Of a stretch of DNA of 64,000 nucleotides, positions 55,251 through 64,000 are shown in pieces. The translations under genes were made by a program, and so were the position numbers. The notes under the pieces are model-generated. The model saw nothing but the letters and a program-made list of their open reading frames with translations. It did no database searches and was not told the DNA's origin. Source of the DNA: Zygaena filipendulae. Lineage: Eukaryota > Arthropoda > Insecta > Lepidoptera > Zygaenidae. The stretch covers positions 1,022,001 through 1,086,000 of the forward strand of contig OU015666.1 of assembly GCA_907165275.2 (NCBI GenBank), read 5' to 3'. The stretch's first letter is position 1. Each line of letters opens with the position of its first letter.

Positions 55251-55874
55251 GTATAATATGTTACTGTAAAAGCTCGAACTATTGTAAATCCCAAGAATTA
55301 AGAGTAAGTAGGATTTACCGACATGAGTTGGTAAATGTAAGAATTTATGAAAATGGGACATTTTTTTCGGGCTTTTACTATTAGAATTTAGTACATGCTA
55401 GGTTTTACTACTGTTACTAGTTTTGTATACTGTTTAAAGTATACTAGTATAGTATACAGAATGCTTAAGTTCGGTTTGTACTGGCGACCAAGACGCGCGA
55501 GCCGAGCGAGCGTAGCGAGCGTGCCGCGGCAGCGGCCGGAGATGCGCCAAATACAAATGGTCAGTCATCATTACAGATGTCACCATATTTTATCTTTGGC
55601 GCAACACTCATCAGTCCAAACCTAAGCTATCTTTGCGTGTTCGGAGCGCTTTTATTTATAATTTATTTCATTAACCAAATTATAACATGTCTTTTTGAAC
55701 ATTTACCGTGTCTTTAAGGTAAATCCTAAGACTTACCAAGTGAATGGTGGTAAAAGTGCGAATCGCAAAATCGTTCGGGCTTTTACCATTGAGAGTTGGT
55801 AAATCTTAGTTTTTTACTCTTAAATCTTAGGATTTACCGTAATTCGTGCATTTACAGTAACATATACATTATAC
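55251..55874. mobile_element. Foldback element with TTTACC motifs
   Basis: The arms GTATAATATGTTACTGTAAA.. and ..TTTACAGTAACATATACATT are inverted. Many GGTAAA/TTTACC motifs and two CGGGCTTTTAC copies fill the arms. A CpG-rich core lies at 55480-55550. No ORF is credible. Confidence 0.6.
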
Positions 55875-56093
55875 ACACAATTAAACGCATATACCACCAA
55901 CGTACTGATGTAGGTAAAAACATGTGAGTCATGTGACTAGAGTCATAGACAGACACGCGGAAGTGTTTTGCAAAATACAAATTCTGCACAAATGAGGAAA
56001 TAAAAACCTAGAAAGGTCATTGCATGATCTACGTAAAGTACACTGGGAAGTGTTAGAAGAACCTTACCTTAGAGCCTTAGAAGTGTGTAAATT

Positions 56094-56395
56094 GGCTATT
56101 TGACAATTTTTTTTTTTTTTAGCCCGTCCTGTAGATTCGTAAAAAATATTAGACGCGTATTTTATCTTTTTTTACGTAAGCAAAAAATAACGAAGATAAT
56201 ATGTTGAGTCGAAACGTCACGTGACGTCACAAGCAGGTGCAGTTTTTACCTGCATATGACGTTACGAGCCCCCAATTCAAAACTTGAATGCGCTTTATCC
56301 AAGTATATTTTCATTAATTTGAAAAAGCAAAATATACGTGTCTATTATTTTTTTATTATCTAACTGACGGACTAAATAGAATTAAGAAAAAAAAT
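56094..56395 (+). mobile_element. MITE family F3, copy 10
   Basis: GGCTATTTGACAATTTTT to TGACGGACTAAATAG. One TGACGTCA is intact and one altered (TGACGTTA). Confidence 0.73.
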
Positions 56396-56465
56396 TAGTG
56401 ATAACAAAAAAAATAAAAAAAATCGGTTCATAAATCACGGAGATATCGCGTAACATATATTAAAA

Positions 56466-56875
56466 TAAACAAAATATGAGTTTGTTTGTATGTAAGTTCG
56501 TATATGGACATAGATAAGCAATAGTGTGTTAACCCACACTGTAGAAATTTTGAGTAAATCGTGTTTTAAAAGTAGGAGCGCCATTTTGTGTCACATTTTT
56601 TATATTCAATATTTAGTTACATATTTAAGAAATGTAATAAGGTAAACACATAATTAAAAAACGTTCACTAACTCTCAATAAATCGTTCTGAATCAATAAC
56701 TTAATTTTGTGGGTTAACATGTTATTGCTTATCTGCGTCCATATAATGTTTTCACTTTCGCGTCTTAGATAATTTCTCAACCGATCTGCGATTTGAAGGG
56801 AGGAGGATATAGCGTGGGTACTTATTAACCCAGAATTCCCGCGGGAACTCCGAAATTAACGCAGCGAACAGCTAG
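56466..56875 (+). mobile_element. Helitron-like element split by MITE F4
   Basis: (GTTT)n-type 5' part to 56505, then TTTTCACTTTCGCGTCTTAG and the core to CTAG|T (56872-56875). Confidence 0.62.
56506..56740 (+). mobile_element. MITE family F4, copy 4
   Basis: 235 bp with perfect ATAT duplications (56502-56505, 56741-56744). Confidence 0.87.
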
Positions 56876-56893
56876 TGGTTATTGGAAATAGAT

Positions 56894-57129
56894 GGACGCA
56901 GATAAGCAATAACATGTTAACCCACAAAATGAAGTTATTGATTCAGAACGATTTATTGAGAGTTAGGGAACGTTTTTTAATTATGTGTTTACCTTATTAC
57001 ATTGCTTAAATATGCAACTAAATATTGAACATAAAAAATGTTGATACAAAATGGCGCTCCTACTTTTAAAACACTATTTACTCAAAATTTCTCCAGTGTG
57101 GATTAACACACTATTGCTTATCTATGTCC
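56894..57129 (-). mobile_element. MITE family F4, copy 5, inverted
   Basis: 236 bp with AGAT duplications (56890-56893, 57130-57133), opposite in orientation to copy 4. Confidence 0.87.
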
Positions 57130-57602
57130 AGATAATCTTGACGCATGTGTATATTTTACATGCACTACAGCGATAACTGCAAAACAAAATGGAAAAAACA
57201 GTTCAGCGGATCAGTTTTTTTCCATTGTTTACATATTTATCGGAGGAAGTCAAGTTTTTCCGGTCAACTAAGACGATTCTGTTTAACTACCAGTTAATTA
57301 CTATAAGATGAAAACAGTTTAAGTACCAACCTACTTACTTTTTTAAACTGTCGATGAGTTTTTTTTTATACGCAAACTCCAATGCTTCTTTGCACGTGGC
57401 TTCGTAGATGATATTAACCTTCACCTTGTCGAAGTTAATAAAATATTGTTTTAAAATACACTCTTTTGAAAAACTTCTCCTGATACAAATACATTGAGTT
57501 TTGGAGACCGTAAATTAAATTTAAGCTGAACAATAATATCTTAATATTAACTGCCTGCCCCTTTGAAATCCATAGCTGTATATAAAAAATACACAAGACA
57601 AA
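57130..57602. other. AT-rich DNA, no feature seen
   Basis: Overlapping minus-strand frames at 57435-57782 run into the Helitron and are not genes. Confidence 0.4.
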
Positions 57603-57782
57603 ATCCACCCACGATAAATTCGGAGATCCCGTAGGAATTCCAGGATAAAAAAAACTTATGTCCATTTTTTTTCCCTGAAAACGTGGACTTATGCAAAATT
57701 TCATGATGATCAATTGAGCCGTTAAGGCGTGAAAACGTAACAAACAAACAAACTCACTTTCGCAAATTGTATGTAAGGACAT
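57603..57782 (-). mobile_element. Helitron-like fragment
   Basis: GGAGATCCCGTAGGAATTCC to (AAAC)n and TCACTTTCGCA. The CTAG end is lost. Confidence 0.58.
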
Positions 57783-57886
57783 CCATAATATTATGGTAAG
57801 GATAATGCTTGATCATTATTACACAACGCTACCTGGTTTCAAAATAATCTTAAAACTTGATCCTGACCTTTTTTGTTGTAGGTAAA

Positions 57887-58178
57887 TCCAATATATAAAA
57901 TTCTCGTGTCACAATGTTCGTTCTCATACTCCTCCGAAACGGCTTGACCGATTCTCATGAAATTTTATATGCATATTCAGTAGGTCTGAGAATCAGCTAC
58001 TATCTATTTTTCATCCCGGAATTCCCGCGGGAACTCCGGAATTAATGCGGGGAACAGCTAATTACCGTAAACTACTGTAAGGGGTACAAAGAAGGACGTA
58101 GAGTACCTACCTACTTTTTCCCGCAACCTCCGCGGGAACTCCGAAATTACCGCGGATGAAATCGCGGGGGACAGCTAG
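57887..58178 (+). mobile_element. Complete Helitron-like element
   Basis: A|TCCAATATATAAAATTCTCG to CTAG|T, 292 bp, with two core blocks. Confidence 0.75.
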
Positions 58179-58189
58179 TATACCTATAT

Positions 58190-58460
58190 TTATGATACAC
58201 TATCTGGGTCTCCAAGCTTCGTTCGTTGTGTATAGCGCCATCTGTTGACTGTTGTTAAGTAGAAAAACAAACACTTATTTTTCATTGCTTGAAAACACGG
58301 AAAAAAACGACGTTTTTTAAAAATGAAACCTACCTAGATCGATTAACCGCCTCCGAAACCCCCTGCATACTAAATTTCATGAAAATCGTTGGAGCCGTTT
58401 CCGAGATTCAGATTATATATATAATATATATGTACAAGAATTGCTCGTTTAAAGATAGTA
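58190..58460 (+). repeat. Interspersed repeat shared with 1-170
   Basis: AGCGCCATCTGTTGACTG, CCTCCGAAACCCCCTGCATA, GGAGCCGTTTCCGAGATTCA and TACAAGAATTGCTCGTTTAA. SINE- or Helitron-like, unassigned. Confidence 0.55.
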
Positions 58461-58503
58461 GATAGATAGATACTAAGCACAAACTCAGGTAATAATGTTT
58501 CAC

Positions 58504-58585
58504 CTTGCCGCAGAGATCGAATCCGTACCACCTGGCGCGGGCGTAGCATTCGAATTCGCTTAGCACGACATCAATGCTGTCCTTC
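58504..58585 (-). repeat. tRNA-like SINE head (SINE-B)
   Basis: The minus strand has GTGCTAAGCGAATTCGAATG and GTACGGATTCGATCTCTGC (B-box). No good cloverleaf. Confidence 0.45.
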
Positions 58586-58954
58586 TGTTCATACCATTTC
58601 TACGGTAGGTACTTACGTTAAAAAAAAAACCTCCGAGAACCTCAAATCGAAGCGCAGCCCTAAATAGCGTTTAAGGGGTTTAATAAGTGTATTTTTACAA
58701 CGTTTACCTGATTTTTATCTGTTGAAAATAATATGCTAAGTAGCACGACCCTCCAAATAAAGGTACCTTTCATTACCTCCCACGCAAAAACACCTCGCAT
58801 ACTAATTTATGTTTTATCGTGATTCCATTCGTCGGTATGCGCTAAGAATTTTTAACGTTTCCAAAATTCGATTGATGGTCTCCATCTTATTACGACGTAT
58901 TCAAGGTTAAATACACTCGGCTGCGTTTTGTTTTTGAATATATGTATGTACATA

Positions 58955-59153
58955 CTAGTTGCGCCCCGCGGTTTCACCTGCGTTAATTTCAGAGTTCCCG
59001 CGCGAATTCCGGGATAAAAGTACCCTATGTGTTAATCTGATATTATTGTAAAGTTTCATTTAAATCCATCCAGTTGTTTTTGCGTGAAAGAGTAACAAAC
59101 ATCCATCCATCCATACATTATTACAAACTTTCGCGTTTACAATATTAGTAGGA
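58955..59153 (-). mobile_element. Complete Helitron-like element
   Basis: A|CTAG to ATATTAGTAGGA|T, 199 bp, with internal (CCAT)n. Confidence 0.78.
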
Positions 59154-59573
59154 TGTACCTACATGTTGGATATTAAAAGGTGCTTCGGTGACTAATACCA
59201 ATAAGAGCAATGAGCAATATAACTTAAGGTCTTCGAGGACAATCTTTTTATAGGCTGCTATCTGTTCGTGGCTGCATAACGAATAACAACGAAAAAAAAA
59301 AATGCGCAGAAGGTAACTCGAGTGCAGCGAACTGTCGATGTCGTGTTAAATCACACAGCACAAAAATACGCCTCGTCCGGCTTAAAAGATTTCGTCATAG
59401 CTCAAACGGAACTGGTTCAATAACAAACAATCGACCGATAAGAAAAAAAATATCGTTCCATTAAAACAATAATTTACAGCAGTTATAAAATAAATTTAAC
59501 TATTATCGCGCTCCTAATCTAACTTTTAAAAGAATTTCAAATAGCCGAGAATTTGTTTTAAAAGTTATATATA
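59154..59573. other. No feature seen
   Basis: AT-rich, no credible gene. Confidence 0.4.
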
Positions 59574-59769
59574 CTAGCCGTTCCACTGGATTTCATCCGC
59601 GTTAATTTCAAAGTTCCTGCGGGAATTCCGGGACAAAAAGTACCCTATGTCCTTCTCTGTAGCCCTGTTAATGTGTATGCATAATTTCATGATGATCGGG
59701 TGAGCCGTTAATGCGTGAAAGCGTAACAGACAGACAGAGTAACTTTGCATTTGTAATATTAAGTAGGGA
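59574..59769 (-). mobile_element. Complete Helitron-like element
   Basis: A|CTAG to TATTAAGTAGGGA|T, 196 bp. Confidence 0.75.
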
Positions 59770-59967
59770 TTGTAGTACCTATATTGTTTTGTTTTTAGGG
59801 TTATTTTTTAAAGATACCTTTCCTCCGTTCTCCCAAAGGGTACACACGCCTGCTTCATCCACATTAATAAATAATCTTTCACCATCAGTTCCTATCATTT
59901 CATGTTTGTCTTAGAACGACCTCTCAAAAGAATTCTTCTCTCGATCCCGTAACTTCAGGTCAAATTT

Positions 59968-60125
59968 CTTTACTTAGCTTTTATTTAACTTGCAATTATA
60001 TATGTACGTAACGGGTGGAATCTTGCAACCTTATTTTGAAGCAGATATCTTCAACCGATTGAGCTGAAATTTTGTATACACGTTTAGTTTGGATGACAAT
60101 GCATGGTATTTAGCGCATTTGAATA
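59968..60125 (+). repeat. Repeat shared with 27836-27980
   Basis: CTTTTATTTAACTTGCAATT, CAACCGATTGAGCTGAAATT and GTATACACGTTTAGTTTGGA in the same order. Confidence 0.6.
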
Positions 60126-61519
60126 AAGCTTATTTTAAAAAAAGATTTTCCTAATGAAACATAATATGCTGTTTCAAAATAGAAGATTATCTTGGGTCGT
60201 CGGTTCTGGCAATTGGGTTAATTTGTAGTGTCTTTATATATTTGAATAAATGCTCAATGACTGGGTTTTACCATTCTACCTCATTTTTCTCCGTCGGTTT
60301 ACTACTATTCTGATCCTGTAGAGACGTCAACATCAACTTAGCATTTGCTATGAGCATTTAGTCTATTTGAATTTCAGTATCGTAGCGATAAGTATCGATT
60401 CAACTGGTAAAATTTCCACATCCATCCATCCATCTTTTCTTAGAAGAATGATCATTTTGAATATCAACTTTGCTGATCGCTAGTTTTATTCGTCATTCCA
60501 GTAACATGCACCTCTCAATGTTGATAGTTGATAGATAATTTTCCCGCGATCTTTCTTGAGTCTCTGGCTGATCGCTGGATTTATTCCTCAACACAATAAC
60601 ATGCACCTCTTTTGCTTCGTTGTCGATCGCCTTTTATAAGGTTTGCGTCAGCTTTGTTTTCATCACTATTTACAGCTTGCGTTAGATCAATTTGGGCGAA
60701 TACAAAATGAGAATTGGGTCCACTCGTGTCAAAAAGTGATACGCTAGTGTAATAATTTTTTCATTTATAATTTCTTAGTGGCATGTTTTGTAGGGTTTTT
60801 TTTTTATAACACAGCCGTTTCAACCCTTTATTCTTCAGCATCACATTTGCGTGTCGTTGCGTGCGTGCGGGCCGCGGCCCTCGACGTACCGCTATATCGG
60901 ACCGTCGTTAATTAACATTTATTAATTTAATTATACCACTTCTCTATTGAAAGGCTTTTGCATTGTGCGCGGGATGGATTGTTAAAATCGCTTGTTTTTT
61001 GGGTTGGAGCTTATTCGTTTAGGTGACGTAGAGATTTTTTTGTGTGAATTGTGAATCTAAATGCGCATAATGCGTCTATTTGTATGTATATCACGCAATA
61101 ACTAAGGAACGAATTGGTTTTTCACTGTTGTTAGATTTGTCAGATTGATTTCTAAGTCGGTGTGATTACGACACTAGCAACGAATGCCAGAAAAGCGACG
61201 AAATATTAAATTAAAATATAGTTTTATATACTAAACTATTGTATCGAAAATTTATTAAAATCCTCTATTAGTGCATGAATTGCAATCAGTGAACGCGACA
61301 TAAAGATACTTTCCTCATTTTTCTATTCTAGATTTTCAACTTGGCTATGAGCAAGGAGAGGTTACGTTGGGTTTCTAGAGCAAGTGGGGAGTTCCATGTT
61401 TTTAATATCATGGATCTATCCGCTATGGAGCATACTGATAAAGGATTTTTTTTTCAGTTGTATGAATGCATTCATGTCCTTCCCAATAAAAATGAATAAT
61501 CAAATTATTATAATCTTAA
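60126..61519. other. No gene; 45-bp direct repeat and a CpG-rich patch
   Basis: 60472-60516 and 60567-60611 are diverged direct repeats (GCTGATCGCT..TTTATTC..AACATGCACCTCT). A GC-rich patch (GTGCGGGCCGCGGCCCTCGA) lies at about 60850-60910. No ORF is credible. Confidence 0.45.
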
Positions 61520-61826
61520 CTAGCTGTTCCCCGCGGTTTCACCCGTGTTAGTTTCGGAGATCCCGCGGGTATTCCGAGATAAAAGTACTTACTTACCCTA
61601 TATTTTTTCTGTACCTACCTACCCTTGACAACGTTTAGGTAGTATGCAAAATTTAATGTAGTTTCTTCCACGTTAATTTCGGAGTTTCCGCCGGAATTCC
61701 GAAATAAAAAGTAGCCTATGTCTATCTCTGTACCCCTGACAATGTGTATACAAAATTTCGTGGTGATCGGTTGAGCCGTTTAGTCGTGAAAGCGTAACAA
61801 ACAAACAAACTCCCTTTCGCTTTTAT

Positions 61827-62055
61827 CAAATCAAATCCAATCAAATTAAATCAAATCAAATATGCTTTATTTGCCCCAGAAGAGAAAATAAAAACTAAAA
61901 CAGATAAAAAGTAAATACAGAGCAAAAGGCGGTCTTATTGCTAGAGGAAATCTTTTCAAGGCAACCTTAAGGTGATAGAGAGCTGTAAATAGAAACTAGA
62001 AGCGGGTGCTGGGTGCACAACGTAATACCTAGCTATAATACTATATAAGGATAAT
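61827..62055 (-). mobile_element. LINE 3' tail with (TTTGA)n
   Basis: The minus strand reads AGCAATAAGACCGCCTTTTG, GGGGCAAATAAAGC and (TTTGA)n, a familiar type of lepidopteran LINE 3' end. The clade is unassigned. Confidence 0.6.
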
Positions 62056-62108
62056 AAAACGCTAATACTTAGATATCCTAAATATAATACAACTTTATAC
62101 TCATACAT

Positions 62109-62345
62109 GGACATAGATAAGCAATAGTGTGTTAACCCGCACTGGAGAAATTTTGAGTAAATCTTGATTTAAAATTAAAGCGCCATTTTGTGTCAGCATT
62201 TTTTTATGTTCAACATTTTGTTACATATTTAAAAAATGTAATAGGGTAAACACATAATTAAAAAAACGTTCTCTAACTCTCAATAAAGCGTTCTGTATCA
62301 ACAACTTAATTTTGTGGGTTAACATGTTATTGCTTATCTGCGTCC
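62109..62345 (+). mobile_element. MITE family F4, copy 6
   Basis: 237 bp with perfect ACAT duplications (62105-62108, 62346-62349). Confidence 0.87.
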
Positions 62346-62459
62346 ACATATGACATACGTACATACAAGTAACAATAGGTGATATAAAACACATATAAAA
62401 AAAAAGATCGATATTTTACACTACATACATTAATCATAATTACTGTGGACAGCCACTTA

Positions 62460-62696
62460 CCGCCGCACTCAGAGTCGACTTTAATGATTACTTAGTTAAG
62501 TATAGATTTTTAAAACAAAACTGCCGCAATCAGACAAGTTTAATAAATTAATGTTAATTGGCATTTAACTAATTAAATTACATCTTATAAAATGCCAATT
62601 AACATTCATTTACTGAACGTCTCTGATTGCGGCAGTTTTGTTTTAAAAATCTATACTTAACTAAGTAATCATTAAAGTCGACTCTGAGTGCGGCGG
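62460..62696. mobile_element. MITE family F1, copy 3
   Basis: 237 bp, flanked by TTA (62457-62459, 62697-62699). Confidence 0.88.
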
Positions 62697-62757
62697 TTAG
62701 AGTTAAATAGTGCCTTTATTTGCCTTTGCCTAGATTTATAATATTAGTAAGGATTAC

Positions 62758-63696
62758 GTGCCTAGGTAGTCGAAACTATGAGTACTCATATATTTTTTAC
62801 GATATAATTTTCCTGGTAGCCACATGGCAGAAGAATGAGGTTATTATAATAGCTCATTACCGTAATTATATTATGATGTAAATGTGTGTTGTGTGCAATG
62901 AAACTTAAAGGCGCCCATTCGCGGCGAGAATTTGATCCTAATATCAATAGTAAGGTCTTTTTTAATCAAAAATCCTCTACATAAATCTAAGGCCGGTTTG
63001 TATCAAATATAACAAATTACTACTTAATACTGGTAAATTACAGGGACCTTATAGCTTTCCAGGACTTTTCTAGGACTGACATGTTCTTTAAAAAAAAATT
63101 CTCATAAAATATATGTATAAAGTCGGCAGGCACTCCGATAAGTAAATTAATAATAATAACAATTTCATTATTATTATTAATTTACTTATCTTAAATTAAG
63201 GCTTATTAAGATGTCCTTACTGCACACTGTTATCAGTATCACTTGTACCACGCAGTAATACATAATTCATGTTGAAGTTAAACTTCAACTAGGCATTATT
63301 AGCATATAAATAGTTGGAACATGCAACTTGTGTCAATAATAATGCGTAGTTAGTGTTACGTTTGAAATAAACTGCCTACTAGATAATAGTATTACGAGTA
63401 CATACATCACCTACATACATAAAATGATTATTATTATTTACTTCAAGTTTGATAAGCTTAGCAAACACACAATATTCGGTTTGCGAGGAAATTGTCAAAA
63501 TCTGGTGCAATTATAGTCATGCACAACTTAAAGGAATGTAATGTGACTATAAACAGTGTAATTGCTACTTTAGCAACTATCTACTCGGTGATATGGAAAT
63601 AAATAATTAAAATCCTTTTAACTAAAGATTACTTTGTGCATGGTAGATTCTATCTTTCTAGGTAGTTACTGGTAGATTCTAGCGGTAGCGGTAGTG
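62758..63696. other. No gene; perfect hairpin at 63137-63190
   Basis: AT-rich. The hairpin has 23-bp arms (GATAAGTAAATTAATAATAA then TAA) and an 8-base loop. Confidence 0.5.
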
Positions 63697-63938
63697 CTAG
63701 CTGTCCCGCGCGGTTTCACCCGCGAGAATTTCGAAGTTCCCGCGGAATTGTTCCATACAAACTTTGCAACCCCTTTTCATCGCCTTAGGGGTTGAATTTT
63801 CAAAAATCCTTTCTTATCGGATGCCTACGTCATACAGAGAACACACCCTCCAAGTTTCAGGTCTCTACGATCAGCGGTTTAGGCTGTGCGTTGATCCATC
63901 AGTCATTCAGGACAAAGCATTTTATATGACTGTATAGA
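63697..63938 (-). mobile_element. Helitron-like element, distinct body
   Basis: CTAGCTGTCCCGCGCGGTTT hairpin end, then a different body (AAGTTTCAGGTCTCTACGAT, CAGTCATTCAGGACAAAGC) ending near TGTATAGA. It is a separate family sharing the 3' end. Confidence 0.62.
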
Positions 63939-64000
63939 ATAGATAAGGTAACTTACAGAATCTTTCAAAAACCAGAGTAAAGTAAATGTTATATCATGTT

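Larger units (their letters stand above)
61520..62757 (-). mobile_element. Helitron-like element split by a nested insertion
   Basis: A|CTAG at 61520 to TTTCGCTTTTAT near 61826. The missing 5' end, TTTATAATATTAGTAAGGAT, reappears at 62736-62757. TTTAT-like bases at both junctions suggest a short duplication. Confidence 0.65.

Overview
The window looks like repeat-rich intergenic or intronic DNA from a moth or butterfly (Lepidoptera). It is AT-rich. It is saturated with one very abundant short repeat whose copies start TCCTACTAATATTATAAA or a variant, end CTAG, and carry a GC-rich hairpin just before that end. I read this as a non-autonomous Helitron of the lepidopteran Lep1 type, named from memory. 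I found no convincing host protein-coding gene, rRNA or functional tRNA in 64 kb. The only long open frames belong to transposable elements.

Layout. 1-7.5 kb: Helitron pieces, a tRNA-derived SINE split by a LINE tail, and three kinds of MITE. 7576-12696: a complete non-LTR retrotransposon with two intact ORFs (gag-like zinc-knuckle protein; endonuclease, reverse transcriptase and RNase H), a poly(A) tail and a perfect 12-bp target site duplication. 12.7-27 kb: nested MITEs and Helitrons, including two head-to-tail Helitron arrays near 22.7 and 24.3 kb. 27009-30800: a decayed DNA transposon with matching terminal inverted repeats and a frameshifted transposase-like pseudogene, with two MITEs directly to its right. 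31-34 kb: a local tandem duplication that preserves an empty insertion site beside a filled one, and a (GAAA)n microsatellite. 34-64 kb: Helitrons, SINEs, LINE tails, MITEs and foldback structures, with a few CpG-rich patches and unremarkable AT-rich DNA between them.

MITE families recognised by comparing copies inside the window: F1 (237-bp near-palindrome, TTA/TAA duplications, 3 copies); F2 (GGCCCTTATTCAC ends, probably a CAG-type 3-bp duplication, 4 copies); F3 (about 310 bp, most fuller copies holding paired TGACGTCA-type palindromes, 10 full or partial copies); F4 (about 236 bp, GGACATAGATAAGCAATA ends, perfect 4-bp duplications in all 6 copies); F5 (255 bp, one copy); F6 (about 450 bp, GGGTAAAACC ends, TA duplications, 2 copies); F7 (GGTCCGTATTCCAG ends, TAA duplications, 2 copies).

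Nothing here works together as a pathway. The interest lies in element structure, nesting order, and candidate unclassified families: the 27-31 kb transposon, F3, F4 and the 55 kb foldback. Coordinates of fully bounded elements were read from terminal motifs. Those of fragments are approximate.
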